From: Beroe ovata
Lineage: Eukaryota > Ctenophora > Nuda > Beroida > Beroidae
Assembly: GCA_946803715.1 (NCBI GenBank)
Contig: CAMPET010000003.1
Coordinates: 917,307 to 968,160, forward strand
Reading direction: 5' to 3'
Length of the DNA: 50,854 nucleotides
The position numbers and the translations under genes were made by a program. This document shows, piece by piece, positions 1-12,932 of the stretch (position 1 is the first letter of the stretch; every line of letters begins with the position of its first letter). Under the pieces are notes generated by a model. It was given only the letters and a program-made list of their open reading frames with translations, searched no databases and was not told where the DNA came from.

Positions 1-54
1 CACAGACACACAGACACACACACACACACACACACACATACACATTACACACAC
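1..54. repeat. CA microsatellite
   Basis: An interrupted CA-dinucleotide run at the left edge. It lies in the intron that follows the last visible exon of the beta-galactosidase gene. Confidence 0.9.
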
Positions 55-78
55 ATCATACACCGTGGCTACACTCAC

Positions 79-3000
79 GGGTAGTATAGTCCTTCATATT
101 CCTCCCGAAGTTGATGTAACCCATGTTCTCCACAAAGATGATGATACTCTTGTTGATTGATATGTTGACACTAGCTGAGTCCCCCTCTCTCTTGACAACC
201 TGATCAGTATGTCATTGAGATCACCTGGAATCATCACACTGAATAACAAAGGAGCACTGACTCACGACATTGATTACACATGTCACAAGACACATGTCAC
301 TCAAGCTAACCTGGACAAACACCCCATCCACCACTATATAGGCTCTATCGTGGACGCCCAGCACACTCAACTCGACATTATGGAGCGGTGTTTTCGTCAC
401 ATGTTGATACGCTATCATCCCCTCAAACACACCAATATCCTCCATAGTATGCGGGAACTGAGACTGCAGGATCAGGGCATCGGGTGAAATCTGCTGGAAA
501 AGATAGCCCGAGAGGGTTGGGGTCAAGTTGACACCACTCAACTTTGCGGAGTTTGGTGGCACAGGCATCTTGTTGCCAGGGAAGTGTTTCTCTGTGGCAT
601 TCCTGATAGCCCAGTACTTGTCTAGCCTGACATCTCCTGAGTGGTGACCAATTAGGGGTGTGCGGAGACATCATATAACAACCATTATAGCTGTAGATAA
701 CCATTTCACGACATACAGAGCAGTACTTATAATTCCGATGCCAGTTTAATTACCGCATTCTGACTGCGGAGCATCATAGTCGTATGATGACGGATTGAAG
801 AGTTTGCCGCCCTGACCACCGCTCGACAAACCGAAGTTTGTACCCCCATGCCACATGTACAAATTGACACTCGCATTGACACCGAGCAACACATCCAGTG
901 ATTTTCCCTCAGCTTTGCCCGCTGAAAATAGTCACATTGACACCACTTACAAGCACCTGCTCTTGCTATATATACCTTGTTCTGAGGCAGGAGCGTTGTA
1001 ATCGTAACTTTGCGGAGAAAACACGATGCCTTCATCTGGATTGTCCGACAAAGAGGCGCCCGTGTTCAAGCCGAATGTGCTGCCACCATGCCACATGTAG
1101 AAATTAACACTCATGGCGCGGGATAAGATGGCATCGAGCATGGCACCCAGCTTAGAGGCATCTGAGGCAGTGATTTTTGACAGAATTTCGGAATACCAAA
1201 AGTCAAAACCAGTAGAATCTCTGCAGTCTGCTGAAAACATTTCACATTCTCACACGACATTAGGAAAATATTGTACTCTGTTGAAACTGACCGGTAACTT
1301 GGTGCTGCTGTCCACACCAATCACACCACCCTGCGTACAACTCGCTATTTACGATCGGACCACGCCCTTGATACTTCCTAAACCTCAGCAAGATCTCCTC
1401 CAGATTATCATCGGGAGAGAAGTCGACAGTTCCAAACAGGTGGGGAGGCGTGATGCCACACTCCAGCTCAAAGTCTCTCATTCCATCAGTTGTAAAGTAC
1501 ACCACCCTGTCTCCTGCATAACGCGGGAAATGTGCAGATACATACATAGAAATAACAGTTTTTCCAGGGGAAACAGGGTTACACAGCCTCCCACAGAGAG
1601 ATCTGCACAACCTTCCTCAATGTGAATGCAGTCATTAATGAACAATGAACATTACAAAGGTCGCTGGTTGAGCACCGTGTAACCCTGCCCCCTCTCTCCA
1701 CTTACACCTAGAGGAATGCTTGTGTCCCCAGTGATCCAACCACCCGGTATAGTACTCCGAGTTTACAGGCGGTCCACCATTTTGGAACTCAGCCAACTTA
1801 GCAAAACTCTTGGTCGGGTCGCCGCCCGGTCCGAAGTCGATGGTTGTGAGGAGTGAGTGGTTGGGGAGGGAACCACACTTGTAGTAGCCGAGACCGTTAC
1901 CGTCAGTGGTGAAGTAGACCACTGTGTCACCTGTGGTTACACTGGCGTGTCAGATACGTGAACCACACACGTGGGTCAAGGTGTGACACCATAGTGACAC
2001 CACAGTCAAAACCTCCCGCTATGATACCAACATCACTGACCGTGCTATTATGCTAGACCATAACGCACCTAGTATTTCATGGAACATCTTGTACAGCGAG
2101 TTGATGTACTCGTGATCACAGCCAAATGATCCATACTCATTCTCCACCTGAATGTGTTCAGTCAGGACAAGATGCCTGTAACCCATGGATTCCCGCGATA
2201 CCAATCGGCAATACCCATTGTTTGTTGAACAGCTAACCTGAACCATTATGATCGGACCCCCGTTTTCATACAGGTACGGTTCAATCATTGGCAAGAATAC
2301 ATCAAGCCAGTTCTTTACGGCTTTCAGGAATGCCGGGTCTTGTGTTCTTATCTGCGAATAACAACCACGGACGTGTTATGTACCCCACGCGGGTACAGGT
2401 CGTCAATTAGGACTGGCTTATAGGTTGCTAGGTTCCTGGTAACCTAAAAACCACCGACCTTTATCCCACCTTATCTGTTTCTCCATTCCAACCCAACAAC
2501 CACTGGCCTCTATCTCACCTAACAACCTCACAACACCTAGTCTCTACCTCACCTAACAACCTAACAACTACTGACCTCTACCTCACCTAACAACCTAACA
2601 ACCATTGACCTCTGCCTCACCTAACAACAGATGACATCTACCTCACCTAANCCACCGACCTCTACCTCACCTAACAACCTCACAACAACTGACCTCTACC
2701 TCACCTAACAACCTAACGACCACTGACATCTACCTCACCTTACAACCACCAATCAGCCTCACCTAGTAACTGACCTGAATCCCAGGAACGCCTAGCAACC
2801 ATGGCGGTAAACCCCCGAAATTCCACTCTGCACAGATGTAGGGACCAACTCTCAGAATGAGTGACATGTCATGGTCCTGCACAGTCTTTATGAACCTGGT
2901 CAGTGAAGCGTGAGCATGGGTTACATCGTTACCAGTAAACAGGTCGGCCACTTCAGCTCAGTTATTACAGAACTACCTAATGTCCCATTTTGAACAGATG

Positions 3001-3667
3001 AAAATAAAGTAATTGTACGATATTGAACTAACGATACTATGTCAAGATCTCCCTCAAAGTTGAAAACTCCAGGTTCTGGTTCATGAGCGTTCCACGCAAC
3101 ATAAGTCTGTATCGCATTGAGTCCTGCACAACAATCCCATAGGAATGTGTGAAGAAATAATTCGAGAATCATCCCAAATCTGTGACAATCATTTCAATTC
3201 GAGGACTGTTGATGGAACTATAATTATTTTGAGGTGCTGACCTGCAGATTTTGCAGCATAGATCCTTTGTTTCCAATACTGGTGTGGTATCCGGAAATAA
3301 TGCATTCCCGCCGACACGTACTGATATGTGTCTCCATCCTTCACAAACCTGCAACAGAGACGGTAAATTACTGAACCAGAACGTCCTGCGCTCTGCAGAT
3401 ATTGCTGACGTCATGTCAATCAAACTGATATGACGTTAGCAGTATCAGTAAAACTGATCTGACGTTAGCAATGTGCGTCAACTGATATTATCTTCACATT
3501 CAGTTTCACAAAGGAAATCGCATGTTTGAAATCGTGAAACGACAGTAACTGCAATATACGGAAAACTAATCAAATACTAACCTGTTATTTTCCCAATCTA
3601 CAGAGAACTTTCTAGAATCCACAAGACGGGCGGCTAGAAAGCCTAACAGCACAAAACCGACTCTCAT
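79..3667 (-). CDS. GLB1: GH35 beta-galactosidase, 3' end beyond the window
   Basis: Removes terminal beta-linked galactose from glycans or glycolipids, in the lysosome or outside the cell. Exons by eye: 3582-3667, 3242-3348, 3033-3123, 2775-2895, 2238-2351, 2069-2147, then 1706-1930 and/or 1292-1513, then 976-1161 and/or 754-921, then 311-636 and 79-199; the last ends on a donor, so the C-terminus is off the left edge. All junction phases agree. The start at 3667 gives a signal peptide ([18 protein letters not shown]). Family signatures in order: [26 protein letters not shown]-like block (here [17 protein letters not shown]); the acid/base Glu in VENEYGSFG; the nucleophile Glu in [14 protein letters not shown]; then [10 protein letters not shown]. 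The Ala/Asn-rich C-terminal part includes [10 protein letters not shown]. The duplicated nucleophile and following exons are described separately. The family call is firm; which of several GLB1-like paralogues it is cannot be settled here. Confidence 0.92.
754..1161 (-). other. Duplicated exon pair 8a/8b of the GH35 gene
   Basis: 8a (976-1161, 186 bp) and 8b (754-921, 168 bp) are homologous and both phase 1-1. 8a carries [15 protein letters not shown] and [11 protein letters not shown]; 8b carries [15 protein letters not shown] and [11 protein letters not shown]. The acceptor of 8a is less certain: an upstream AG near 1220 would also keep frame and add about 20 residues. With 7a/7b this allows four in-frame combinations. 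Confidence 0.75.
1292..1930 (-). other. Duplicated exon pair 7a/7b of the GH35 gene (nucleophile exon)
   Basis: Two homologous exons lie in series: 7a at 1706-1930 (225 bp) and 7b at 1292-1513 (222 bp). Both start and end in phase 1 and both encode a [10 protein letters not shown] start and a VNSE nucleophile motif ([14 protein letters not shown] in 7a, [14 protein letters not shown] in 7b). 7a has the consensus-like WLDHWG; 7b has Cys in place of Leu and Trp. Either can join the preceding exon (phase 1) and the following one without changing frame. I infer mutually exclusive use, because including both would duplicate the active-site segment. Exon skipping or a decaying copy is possible. Confidence 0.8.
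2450..2765. repeat. Minisatellite in a GH35 intron
   Basis: Imperfect tandem units of about 25-35 bp built from CCTCTACCTCACCTAACAAC and variants, in the intron between exons 4 and 5. One N at 2651 falls inside the array. Confidence 0.85.
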
Positions 3668-4237
3668 ATTTCGAGGCGAAGTGCTAAATCTAGCTCAATT
3701 CATCGCACACCAGAACATTGACAGTGCTTGGTTTCCTCGTGCATCACGACTCCTGATAAAGCTTATCTCTACCCCTGGAATATGATACGCTGTATTGGTT
3801 AGACCAACTGCAGCAAGCTGGGGGTGGGTGAGGAGAGATTTAAATTCCCTAGAACAATCGTTTGAGATGTTCTGACGATAGAAATTATGTGCAGAATTCA
3901 GAAATCACAGTTATCCGAATAGGAGTGCTAGAAAGGGAAAGGCGGATGTTCGAAAAACCAAAATCGAAAAGAAATTTAAACATGTCATTCAAGACAACAA
4001 AACCCAGCTATGGACGTTTTCGTGAGAATGGTGGAAAAGCTGTTGTGATTGAATTAGAGTTTTGCGCACAAACTCAGTTTAATTGCTTTTAGAGTTCTGC
4101 CAAATTCAACTCAGTTCTATTGTGGTCTGCCAGTCCTCCTGAAATGAAAATTGCTCACCACTCCTACTATTTCAACTTACATCGGATATTGTTCATTGTG
4201 AACAATAATTGATCCCGCGCACGCACAAACCTAGCTC
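3668..4237. other. Intergenic, GH35 promoter side
   Basis: Between the GH35 start and the zinc-finger stop, both on the minus strand. It must hold the GH35 promoter, but I see no convincing TATA box or conserved element. A short plus-strand ORF (3862-4092) is Lys/Arg-rich and not protein-like. Confidence 0.5.
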
Positions 4238-6373
<2,136 letters not shown>

Positions 6374-8671
6374 AGGTAGATTGTAAACGCGATCTATTCA
6401 TCGATTTATTGAAACCAACTAAATGCAGGTGTTACATTTGATATTTCAATTCCAATCGACTGTTTGCTACCTTATGATGAGATCATAGAGAATCCGGAAG
6501 AAATCCAATCTGGTGTCAGCTGCAGTACTATCATGAGACATCGTATCTCGATAGTGTAGTAGTGGCAAAGTGTCTTGTGCCGCAGGAACTGCTACTCAGG
6601 GTAAGGTTTATATAATCCTGCTCACTAAAATGTTAAGGTTTGAAGTACTCAGGGAAAAGTCTCAACTTTGTGATTCTCACGCTAGTGTAAGTGCTAAGAA
6701 TATGGTTCATCTGGCCGAATTTAAAGATTTCAATACGCAATGATCATGGTAAAAGGAGGGGGCATGGGGCGACATAGCGCACACATCACGCTGAGAAATT
6801 CAACTTAAATAGCACTGGTTGCACTCATGTGACAATAGAATTTCAAATTATATTATTTGCAACAAAAATGAAATAGTAGCTCTATCGGCCTCTAAATTGC
6901 TACTTTTGTAAGCTTTGTCCGAACTGCGAGGGCTGAATCCATAACGCTAAGAACAACTCATAAAGGCACGTGCGGGAAATTCATTTCAAAAACATCGGTC
7001 ACGTGATTACGGTTAATTTGAGTGAGGGCAATTAAGCTGAAAAGAACGCGAATAAAGGTGCTTTTATCGTTAATGAGGGGGGCGAAGGTAGCATGAGCAT
7101 TTTATTAAATCAAATCTACTAGTAGCTCGATGTCCGATATATTCAAATGATTTGAATGGTGAGCTCGTGGGACGACGTAGCAAAGCTATTATGCGCGTGA
7201 CGCGGAATGGGGAATTCCGATAGCTGGACAATGGACCGCTTTGTGCCGCTAGAATCGGGCAAGCTCGAACACTAGGGGTCATATATGCTGCTACCGCAGG
7301 GGGAATTGGGGAAGGGGGGATGGGGGAAGGGGAGAAAATATGCTGACAATGGAAGAATCGTATTGAGTCAAGAGAAATGTGCATGGTACAATACCCTCTT
7401 TGTCTCAACTCCCCTAATTATTCGGAAAGTAGTACGGGGAAAATTAATTGGAGCATTTTCTGCGATGAAGGAGAACCAAATAATAATCAACATAGCCCCT
7501 CCAAATCATCAAATATGAGCTCGGAAAAATCCGCGAGGGAACCAATATCGTAGTGAAAAGCAACGATAAGTCGACGTGTAACAGATGGTTTCCATAGCAC
7601 CTTATTGTAGGTCAAGCTGCGGACTTTATTATTGCCATACAGTACCGCTAGCGCTAGGGGGAAAAAGCTGAATATATTCTGCGAAGTCTTGTTATTCTAC
7701 CGCTGTTGTAGGTATTAAAAATCACACTTTCATCCTTATTGTTGCTAGCACGATTCCTATTGTCAATTCTGATAAATGAATAGTACAACTATACTAAATG
7801 TTATCGCCAGCTGAGTACCAACTATAGCAAGAGCTGACACTACCGAGAATTCCCAGTATTGTTGGGGAAAGTTCGCCAGCAGTAGATTCGCGAACAATGC
7901 AAAAACATTGAATATAGCTGATGATTCCGGTGAAAAAGCATCGCAATCTTCTGAGAGAGTTACACCTGGTATATGATCAATAAAGTAGATCGTGTAGGTA
8001 TTATAGCAAACCGATAAGATGAATTTATCATAGCTTCATGATATCAGGAACTTCAAGGTGATGGCTCAAATCATGTAGATTGCAGGGGTGAGGTTAAATT
8101 AGCGTGAAACAAATCCAACAATCGAGATCGGTGGAAGTAGATGCAGGGTATATTACCGAATTAACAGTACATTTGCTATAGCACAATCCCGATAAAGTTC
8201 TTTGAAAAATAAGTAGCCTATGATACATGACAGTTTTCACAATCTGTACATTAACAAAACTAAAAAAGTTTATTTGGAAGTGGTAAAAAAGTTCTGGAGT
8301 CATTGGTCGTATTCATATACCTACATACCAAAGAGTTGTTCAGAATATCTAGTTTTGAGAAATTCGAGTTCACAAAATCAGAGAAAAAACTAGAATTTTA
8401 ACAGCTTATTGACACTATACACAAGGTTACTCTTGAATGATACAACTTCAGTCCCCACTCACGTAATCATGTTGATATACCCACCTAACTTTTATCAATT
8501 ATAGCTTCTTGCTAAAATAGTCATTACTTTATCATTTAGTCATTACTTTATGTTGGCATAATTCAATTAGATATTATCATATGTCTCGCGGTGACGGGTT
8601 TCGTGGGTTATCAAGAAGTGTCACCTGTAAGGGGTGTCACCAGTGATTAGAACTTGAGTTAGTGACACCTG

Positions 8672-8762
8672 GGGCAGGTGTCATGAGTGAGGAGCCGGTG
8701 GTGTTGGATACGCTTCTGCTCTGTGATACATTCTTGTCTGATAGGAATGCTTGCACTCTCAG
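8672..8762 (-). other. Possible orphan exon
   Basis: On the minus strand a TTTTCAG acceptor precedes about 91 bases ending in CCCCAG before GTGTCA. One frame reads a Ser/Thr-rich segment (SVSNTTGSSLMTPAPG) in the style of the zinc-finger protein's linker. It could be a 5' exon of that gene or chance. No joining exon was identified. Confidence 0.2.
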
Positions 8763-9949
8763 CTGAAAATAGATAGACCATTAGTGCCAAGAATCGGAAA
8801 TATAATAATAATAATCGGACTATAATGATGTAACAGATAGCTTGAAAAGCCCTCAGCATAGCATCTTACTTAAAGCACTTATTATTATTTAACCACATTA
8901 AAAAGATAATTCTGCTCATCCATTGTGAGGTTTACATGATAAATATGCGCTCAATTATTTCAAATTAATTCAACTGAGCTCATTTTATTTTCTCGTAACA
9001 TATATAGTGTAGATGGCAATCACACTGAACAATTTGAATAAAGCTTTAGATTGAGAACATAATTCAAAGAATTTGGGAGATTAGAAACATATAGCAGCAG
9101 TGACCACGATAAATATACAAGTATTTATATTTATAAATATTGGGTACCAACATCGATGAAAGTAAACGAATAGCTGATGGCAAATCTTACTTTTAAGGTA
9201 TGATCAGAGACATCAGAAACAAAGAATGCTTTGATTATAAAAGCATTTTTAGGACAGGGTTGAAGCAATTTAAAAAGTGCTTTCCACAAATTCCAATAGA
9301 TGGAACAACTATGACAAAAGATCAGAGATAGTTTATATATTCGAAGATGATACGTGATACTTGATAGGTTGAGAACAATCAAATTCATTGTATTACTGCT
9401 ATCAAGATGCAAATAGAATCACCACAATTAAAGCTTACAAATATCGATCATTGACCAGCTATATTGCTCATTGATCATTCACCGCAGGATAGTTATGGAG
9501 TTTGTCTCTGAGGGCTTATAATGAAAAATCTTGCTGCATCACGTATAGCTGCTCAGAGAGACATGCTCGTGAAAGGAACAATGAACACGAATACACTGCA
9601 GTTACCGCCTAAGTTGGTGAGAGCATCCATTGGAGAAGATAACCCAAACAGAAGATTGGTGGTCCATTCTATAATTAATACAGTAATCATACTTTTATTA
9701 GGTATCACAATAAAGATGAATATGAGTGTGTTATCAACCCTAATATGTAAAGTTTATAGGTATTTTATCTGAACGGGAACAGTGAACACGGTCATCACAT
9801 CTGCCAATCATCTTTTAGATATGAGCATGACAGAAACCAAACCATCTGCATGAGCTGGGCCTAATTGTCTTCTCAATCTGATCATTTAATCTTCTCAATC
9901 TTCTCAATCTGATCATTTAATTGGCTTGTATCATTTAATTGGCTTTATC

Positions 9950-10075
9950 GAAAAGGCTTGTATCGAAAAGGAAAGTAAGTGCAATTTACTAATGTAAGTG
10001 CATAGATGTGCATAGATGTGTATCGAATAGGAAAGTAAGTGCAATTTACTAATGTAAGTGCATAGATGTGTACCG
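9950..10075. repeat. Tandem repeat, unit about 60 bp, two copies
   Basis: A block beginning TCGAAAAGGAAAGTAAGTGC and ending CATAGATGTG is repeated almost exactly from about 10022, with a short CATAGATGTG duplication between the copies. Short CTTCTCAATCTGATCATTTAA duplications lie just upstream. Confidence 0.8.
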
Positions 10076-10401
10076 TGAATCCCCCTGAGAATGGTGAATG
10101 AGTTGATGCGTCTCTGATTGATCGTCAGTACATGATACTCATTGAACATCGTTCAGTGCTTACCAATATTCCATTATAACGAAGCTGTTATATCTCGAAG
10201 ATGATCTCGAGTGGAAGTATTGGATTGAATTAACCCCTCAGTCCATATTTTGGTCATTTCCGATACTCCTATAGTCTAATTGTCGTGATTCTAAATGATC
10301 CGAGTCACAGTTGAGAGAAACTTTTTTGAATTGAGTAGGTATACAGTATACTACAAATCATTGATTTTGACAAATAAAACTCCTGTATGTTAGTTCGATC
10401 A

Positions 10402-10407
10402 TTTATT
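10402..10407 (-). promoter_or_regulatory. Poly(A) signal of the YHYH gene
   Basis: AATAAA on the minus strand about 105 bases after the TGA of the YHYH gene. Confidence 0.55.
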
Positions 10408-10509
10408 GTTTATCTCACATTCTCTTTCAAAAACAGAACTTTCTTGAATGGAGCACAATATGAGATACATAAGTTGGTGAAAACTTTTATCCCACTTTAC
10501 ATTCAAAAT

Positions 10510-11959
10510 TCAAGCAAAGTAATCGAGAATCTTGTCGAGAGCCTTCTCAAGGACACTGCCTGCCGTTTCATCTGTCTTGAGAGAGAAGTCGTTGACTGTG
10601 TACCTATCCATCCATGTGGGGTCCCATTGAGCAAGATAAGCCCTCAGCTTCGCTTCATCAGTTCCAGGCTGTACACAGATATCAGCACCACACCCTGGAT
10701 GACAGAAGTTGGTTCCCTTCTGTGTTTCAGCACATCTTCCCAAGGATGGTCCCTGACACGCCATATGGTAGGGGGTGATGGTTCTGCTGTGGTAATGGTA
10801 CTCCACCTCACCAGTATCAATTGGTCCGAAGTGTCCTCCACACTCATCGACAATTGGTGCAGCTCCTCCAATGTCTTGATAGGAGAAAATCTTGAAACCG
10901 TCCATAGACCAGCCAATAAGTTTGCCGTGGAGGTATGGCCTCGCACCATGGTCGTATCCAACAGATGCATTCAGGAAGGGCTTCTGGCACTCTGGAGACT
11001 TGTGGTAGTGATACATTGGGGGTCCCCCTGGGCCTGGTGGATCTGGTCCCGGGCCAGGGTCTGGGCCCGGTCCAGGTTTGGGACCAGGTCCTGGTTTAGG
11101 TCCTGGACCAGGTGGATCAGGAGGGGGCATATTGCCCAAAGGAGGAGTTACATGGCCACCGCATGTCAGCTGAATTCCAGCCTCATCAATACTCACATCA
11201 CCAGCATCATTGGGACCCTGGATACCAACGCCGTTGATAGCAACACCAGTTGAGGGTCCAATATTCTTCTCTCCTCCTACAGTGGTAGCATCATACATGT
11301 CACCAGGACGATCACTCCTGGTCGGATTACCCTTGAGAGGGATCTTGTAATACCCTTCAGCAGGGATCCAGAAATCTCCAAAAGCTGATGAGCCCGGTCC
11401 ATTGTCTTCTCCACAGGTTAGGTTAGGGAACATGCAGGTCCCTCCCTCAATCTCAGCCTTCACACAGTACCCGAAACCGATGCCAAGGGGACAATAAGGG
11501 TTGACGTAGTAGTCAGGCACATTGTTAGAGGAGACGTATCTGAATTCCTCGTCTGTGGTCATGGCAAAGCAGTTTCCCCAGTTGTTAGTCTCGTTGGCAT
11601 ACCTCCACTCCACTGTCGAACAGTTGGCTGGGAGTTTGGGATACTGGCTCTTGTCCAAGTTTTCGGTGACATACTCCCGACAACGGTGACCAGTGTCACG
11701 GTAGCCTCTATGACACTTGCTCATGGCTTCCTCTGAGACAGACGTCTTAAAAATATAGGCAGGCTTACACTGCACTGCAATTAGCAGGCAGAGAACTGCT
11801 GTAACCTGAGAAAGAGTTGTGATATTGTGTCAAGGTCCAAGGACGACGGGGCTATTTGATGATTCGAGTAGCCACTTGCAATGGAGTTATATATAGAGGG
11901 CTGTATACAGGGGAGATTTTATGAAGCATACTTGATAGCAGACTTACCCCTCTCAGCAT
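10510..11959 (-). CDS. Secreted YHYH-domain protein, 435 aa
   Basis: A 12-bp first exon (11948-11959, encoding MLRG) is joined in phase 0, through a GTAAGT donor, to one long exon (10510-11805). The junction creates a clear signal peptide, MLRGVTAVLCLLIAVQC. The mature part has many paired cysteines, N-glycosylation sites, the block GDFWIPAEGYYKIPL, then SIDEAGIQLTCGGHVTPP. A Pro/Gly linker of PGPGPKPGPGPD type spans residues 225-267. The YHYH domain proper follows: YHYH at 269-272, LIGWSMDGFKIFSYQDIGG, DECGGHFGP, and a second YHYH at 340-343 followed by PYHMACQGP. YHYH (Pfam PF14240) proteins are widespread in marine animals, algae and bacteria; their biochemical role is poorly known and I assign none. 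The large plus-strand ORF opposite is a shadow. Confidence 0.88.
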
Positions 11960-12932
11960 TTTCCGGGGAATGGACTAATAGATCGTGAAACTGCTGATCG
12001 TTACAATTACTACCTACTGTGGATAAAAAATTCAACTCAAGTTGGAGTTATTATGAATCATATCTGCACTGAATAATCCGAGGCAGTTTTGGAAAATTGC
12101 AGCTCATGAGACTTCTAGAGAGGGAGGGAGAGGGAAATGAATCGATGAATGAGGGACGTGGTATTAAAGAGAGATAAAACAGCGCGTGATTATATTGCAC
12201 AAGCTTCGACATTCAAGATAAGGATATTGGGTTACAGACAATCTCACGGCGAGGTTTTCATAGGAATCGAGGTTTCAGTATAACTGGCTTATCAGGAAGT
12301 CTCCGGGTCTCTATCAGCATCATAAATCGAATTAGTGTTCATCACATGAACAGAAAAAGAATTCACGGACTATAACCGCGATGAAAAAAGGTACGGTTAG
12401 ATAACAGGCAATTTCAGCATTATATCGAGTTTTTGTTCAAATTTTCGGGAGATTACCAAGCTTCTGGTCGGTGCGAATGAATCGGAAAAGTCTGTAGGTA
12501 ATAGATATAGCAGGCTTCTCATAATATGTAGCCTGACACTTCGTCCCAGGTAATGCATGATATGAATAACTACGATCATTGAAACTATTATAGCTTTATA
12601 TTATAGCTTTATATAGGTACCGGTTTTTATATATGAAAAGTTGTGGTTCTATTCCATACCCAAATCAATAGCGGTTTAAACAAATAAAAATATTGTGAGT
12701 CATTACAGAGTGTTCTAGGATGAAAACCTCGCACGAATGGGGCATAATAGTCTGAAAATCAGATTAGAATGAGCATATCATATGAGTGTTTCTCATGCTG
12801 CATAAAAACATTTTTGTCCCGAACAATGTTCCTAGCCCTCAGTCGCTGTGGGACTCGAAACTTTGAATACGTTAAATTATAGCTGGTCATCATTTCTGAC
12901 TTCTTACCCTTCTTATTTGATGCAGAAAGACC
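11960..12932. other. Intergenic between YHYH gene and receptor copy 1
   Basis: Divergent promoter region with AT-rich sequence and no ORF. From 12855 it is homologous to the upstream flank of receptor copy 2. A TTATTTGATGCAG just before the ATG at 12933 looks like a splice acceptor, so a 5' UTR intron is possible. Confidence 0.5.

Larger units (their letters stand above)
6374..10509. other. Gene-poor intergenic stretch
   Basis: About 4 kb of AT-rich DNA with no ORF I can support. It holds the zinc-finger promoter side, a G-rich stretch near 7295-7335, a possible orphan exon near 8672-8762, tandem repeats at 9950-10075 and the YHYH gene's 3' UTR on the right. A plus-strand ORF at 9521 has a plausible first 35 codons before a GTGAGA donor, but no partner exon was found. 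Confidence 0.5.

Noticed and set aside
3862-4092. 76-codon plus-strand ORF upstream of GH35
   Set aside because: No splice context, no recognisable motif, low-complexity charged composition.
10387-11253. 288-codon plus-strand ORF
   Set aside because: Shadow of the YHYH gene; the Trp/Arg-rich part is the reverse of the Pro/Gly linker.
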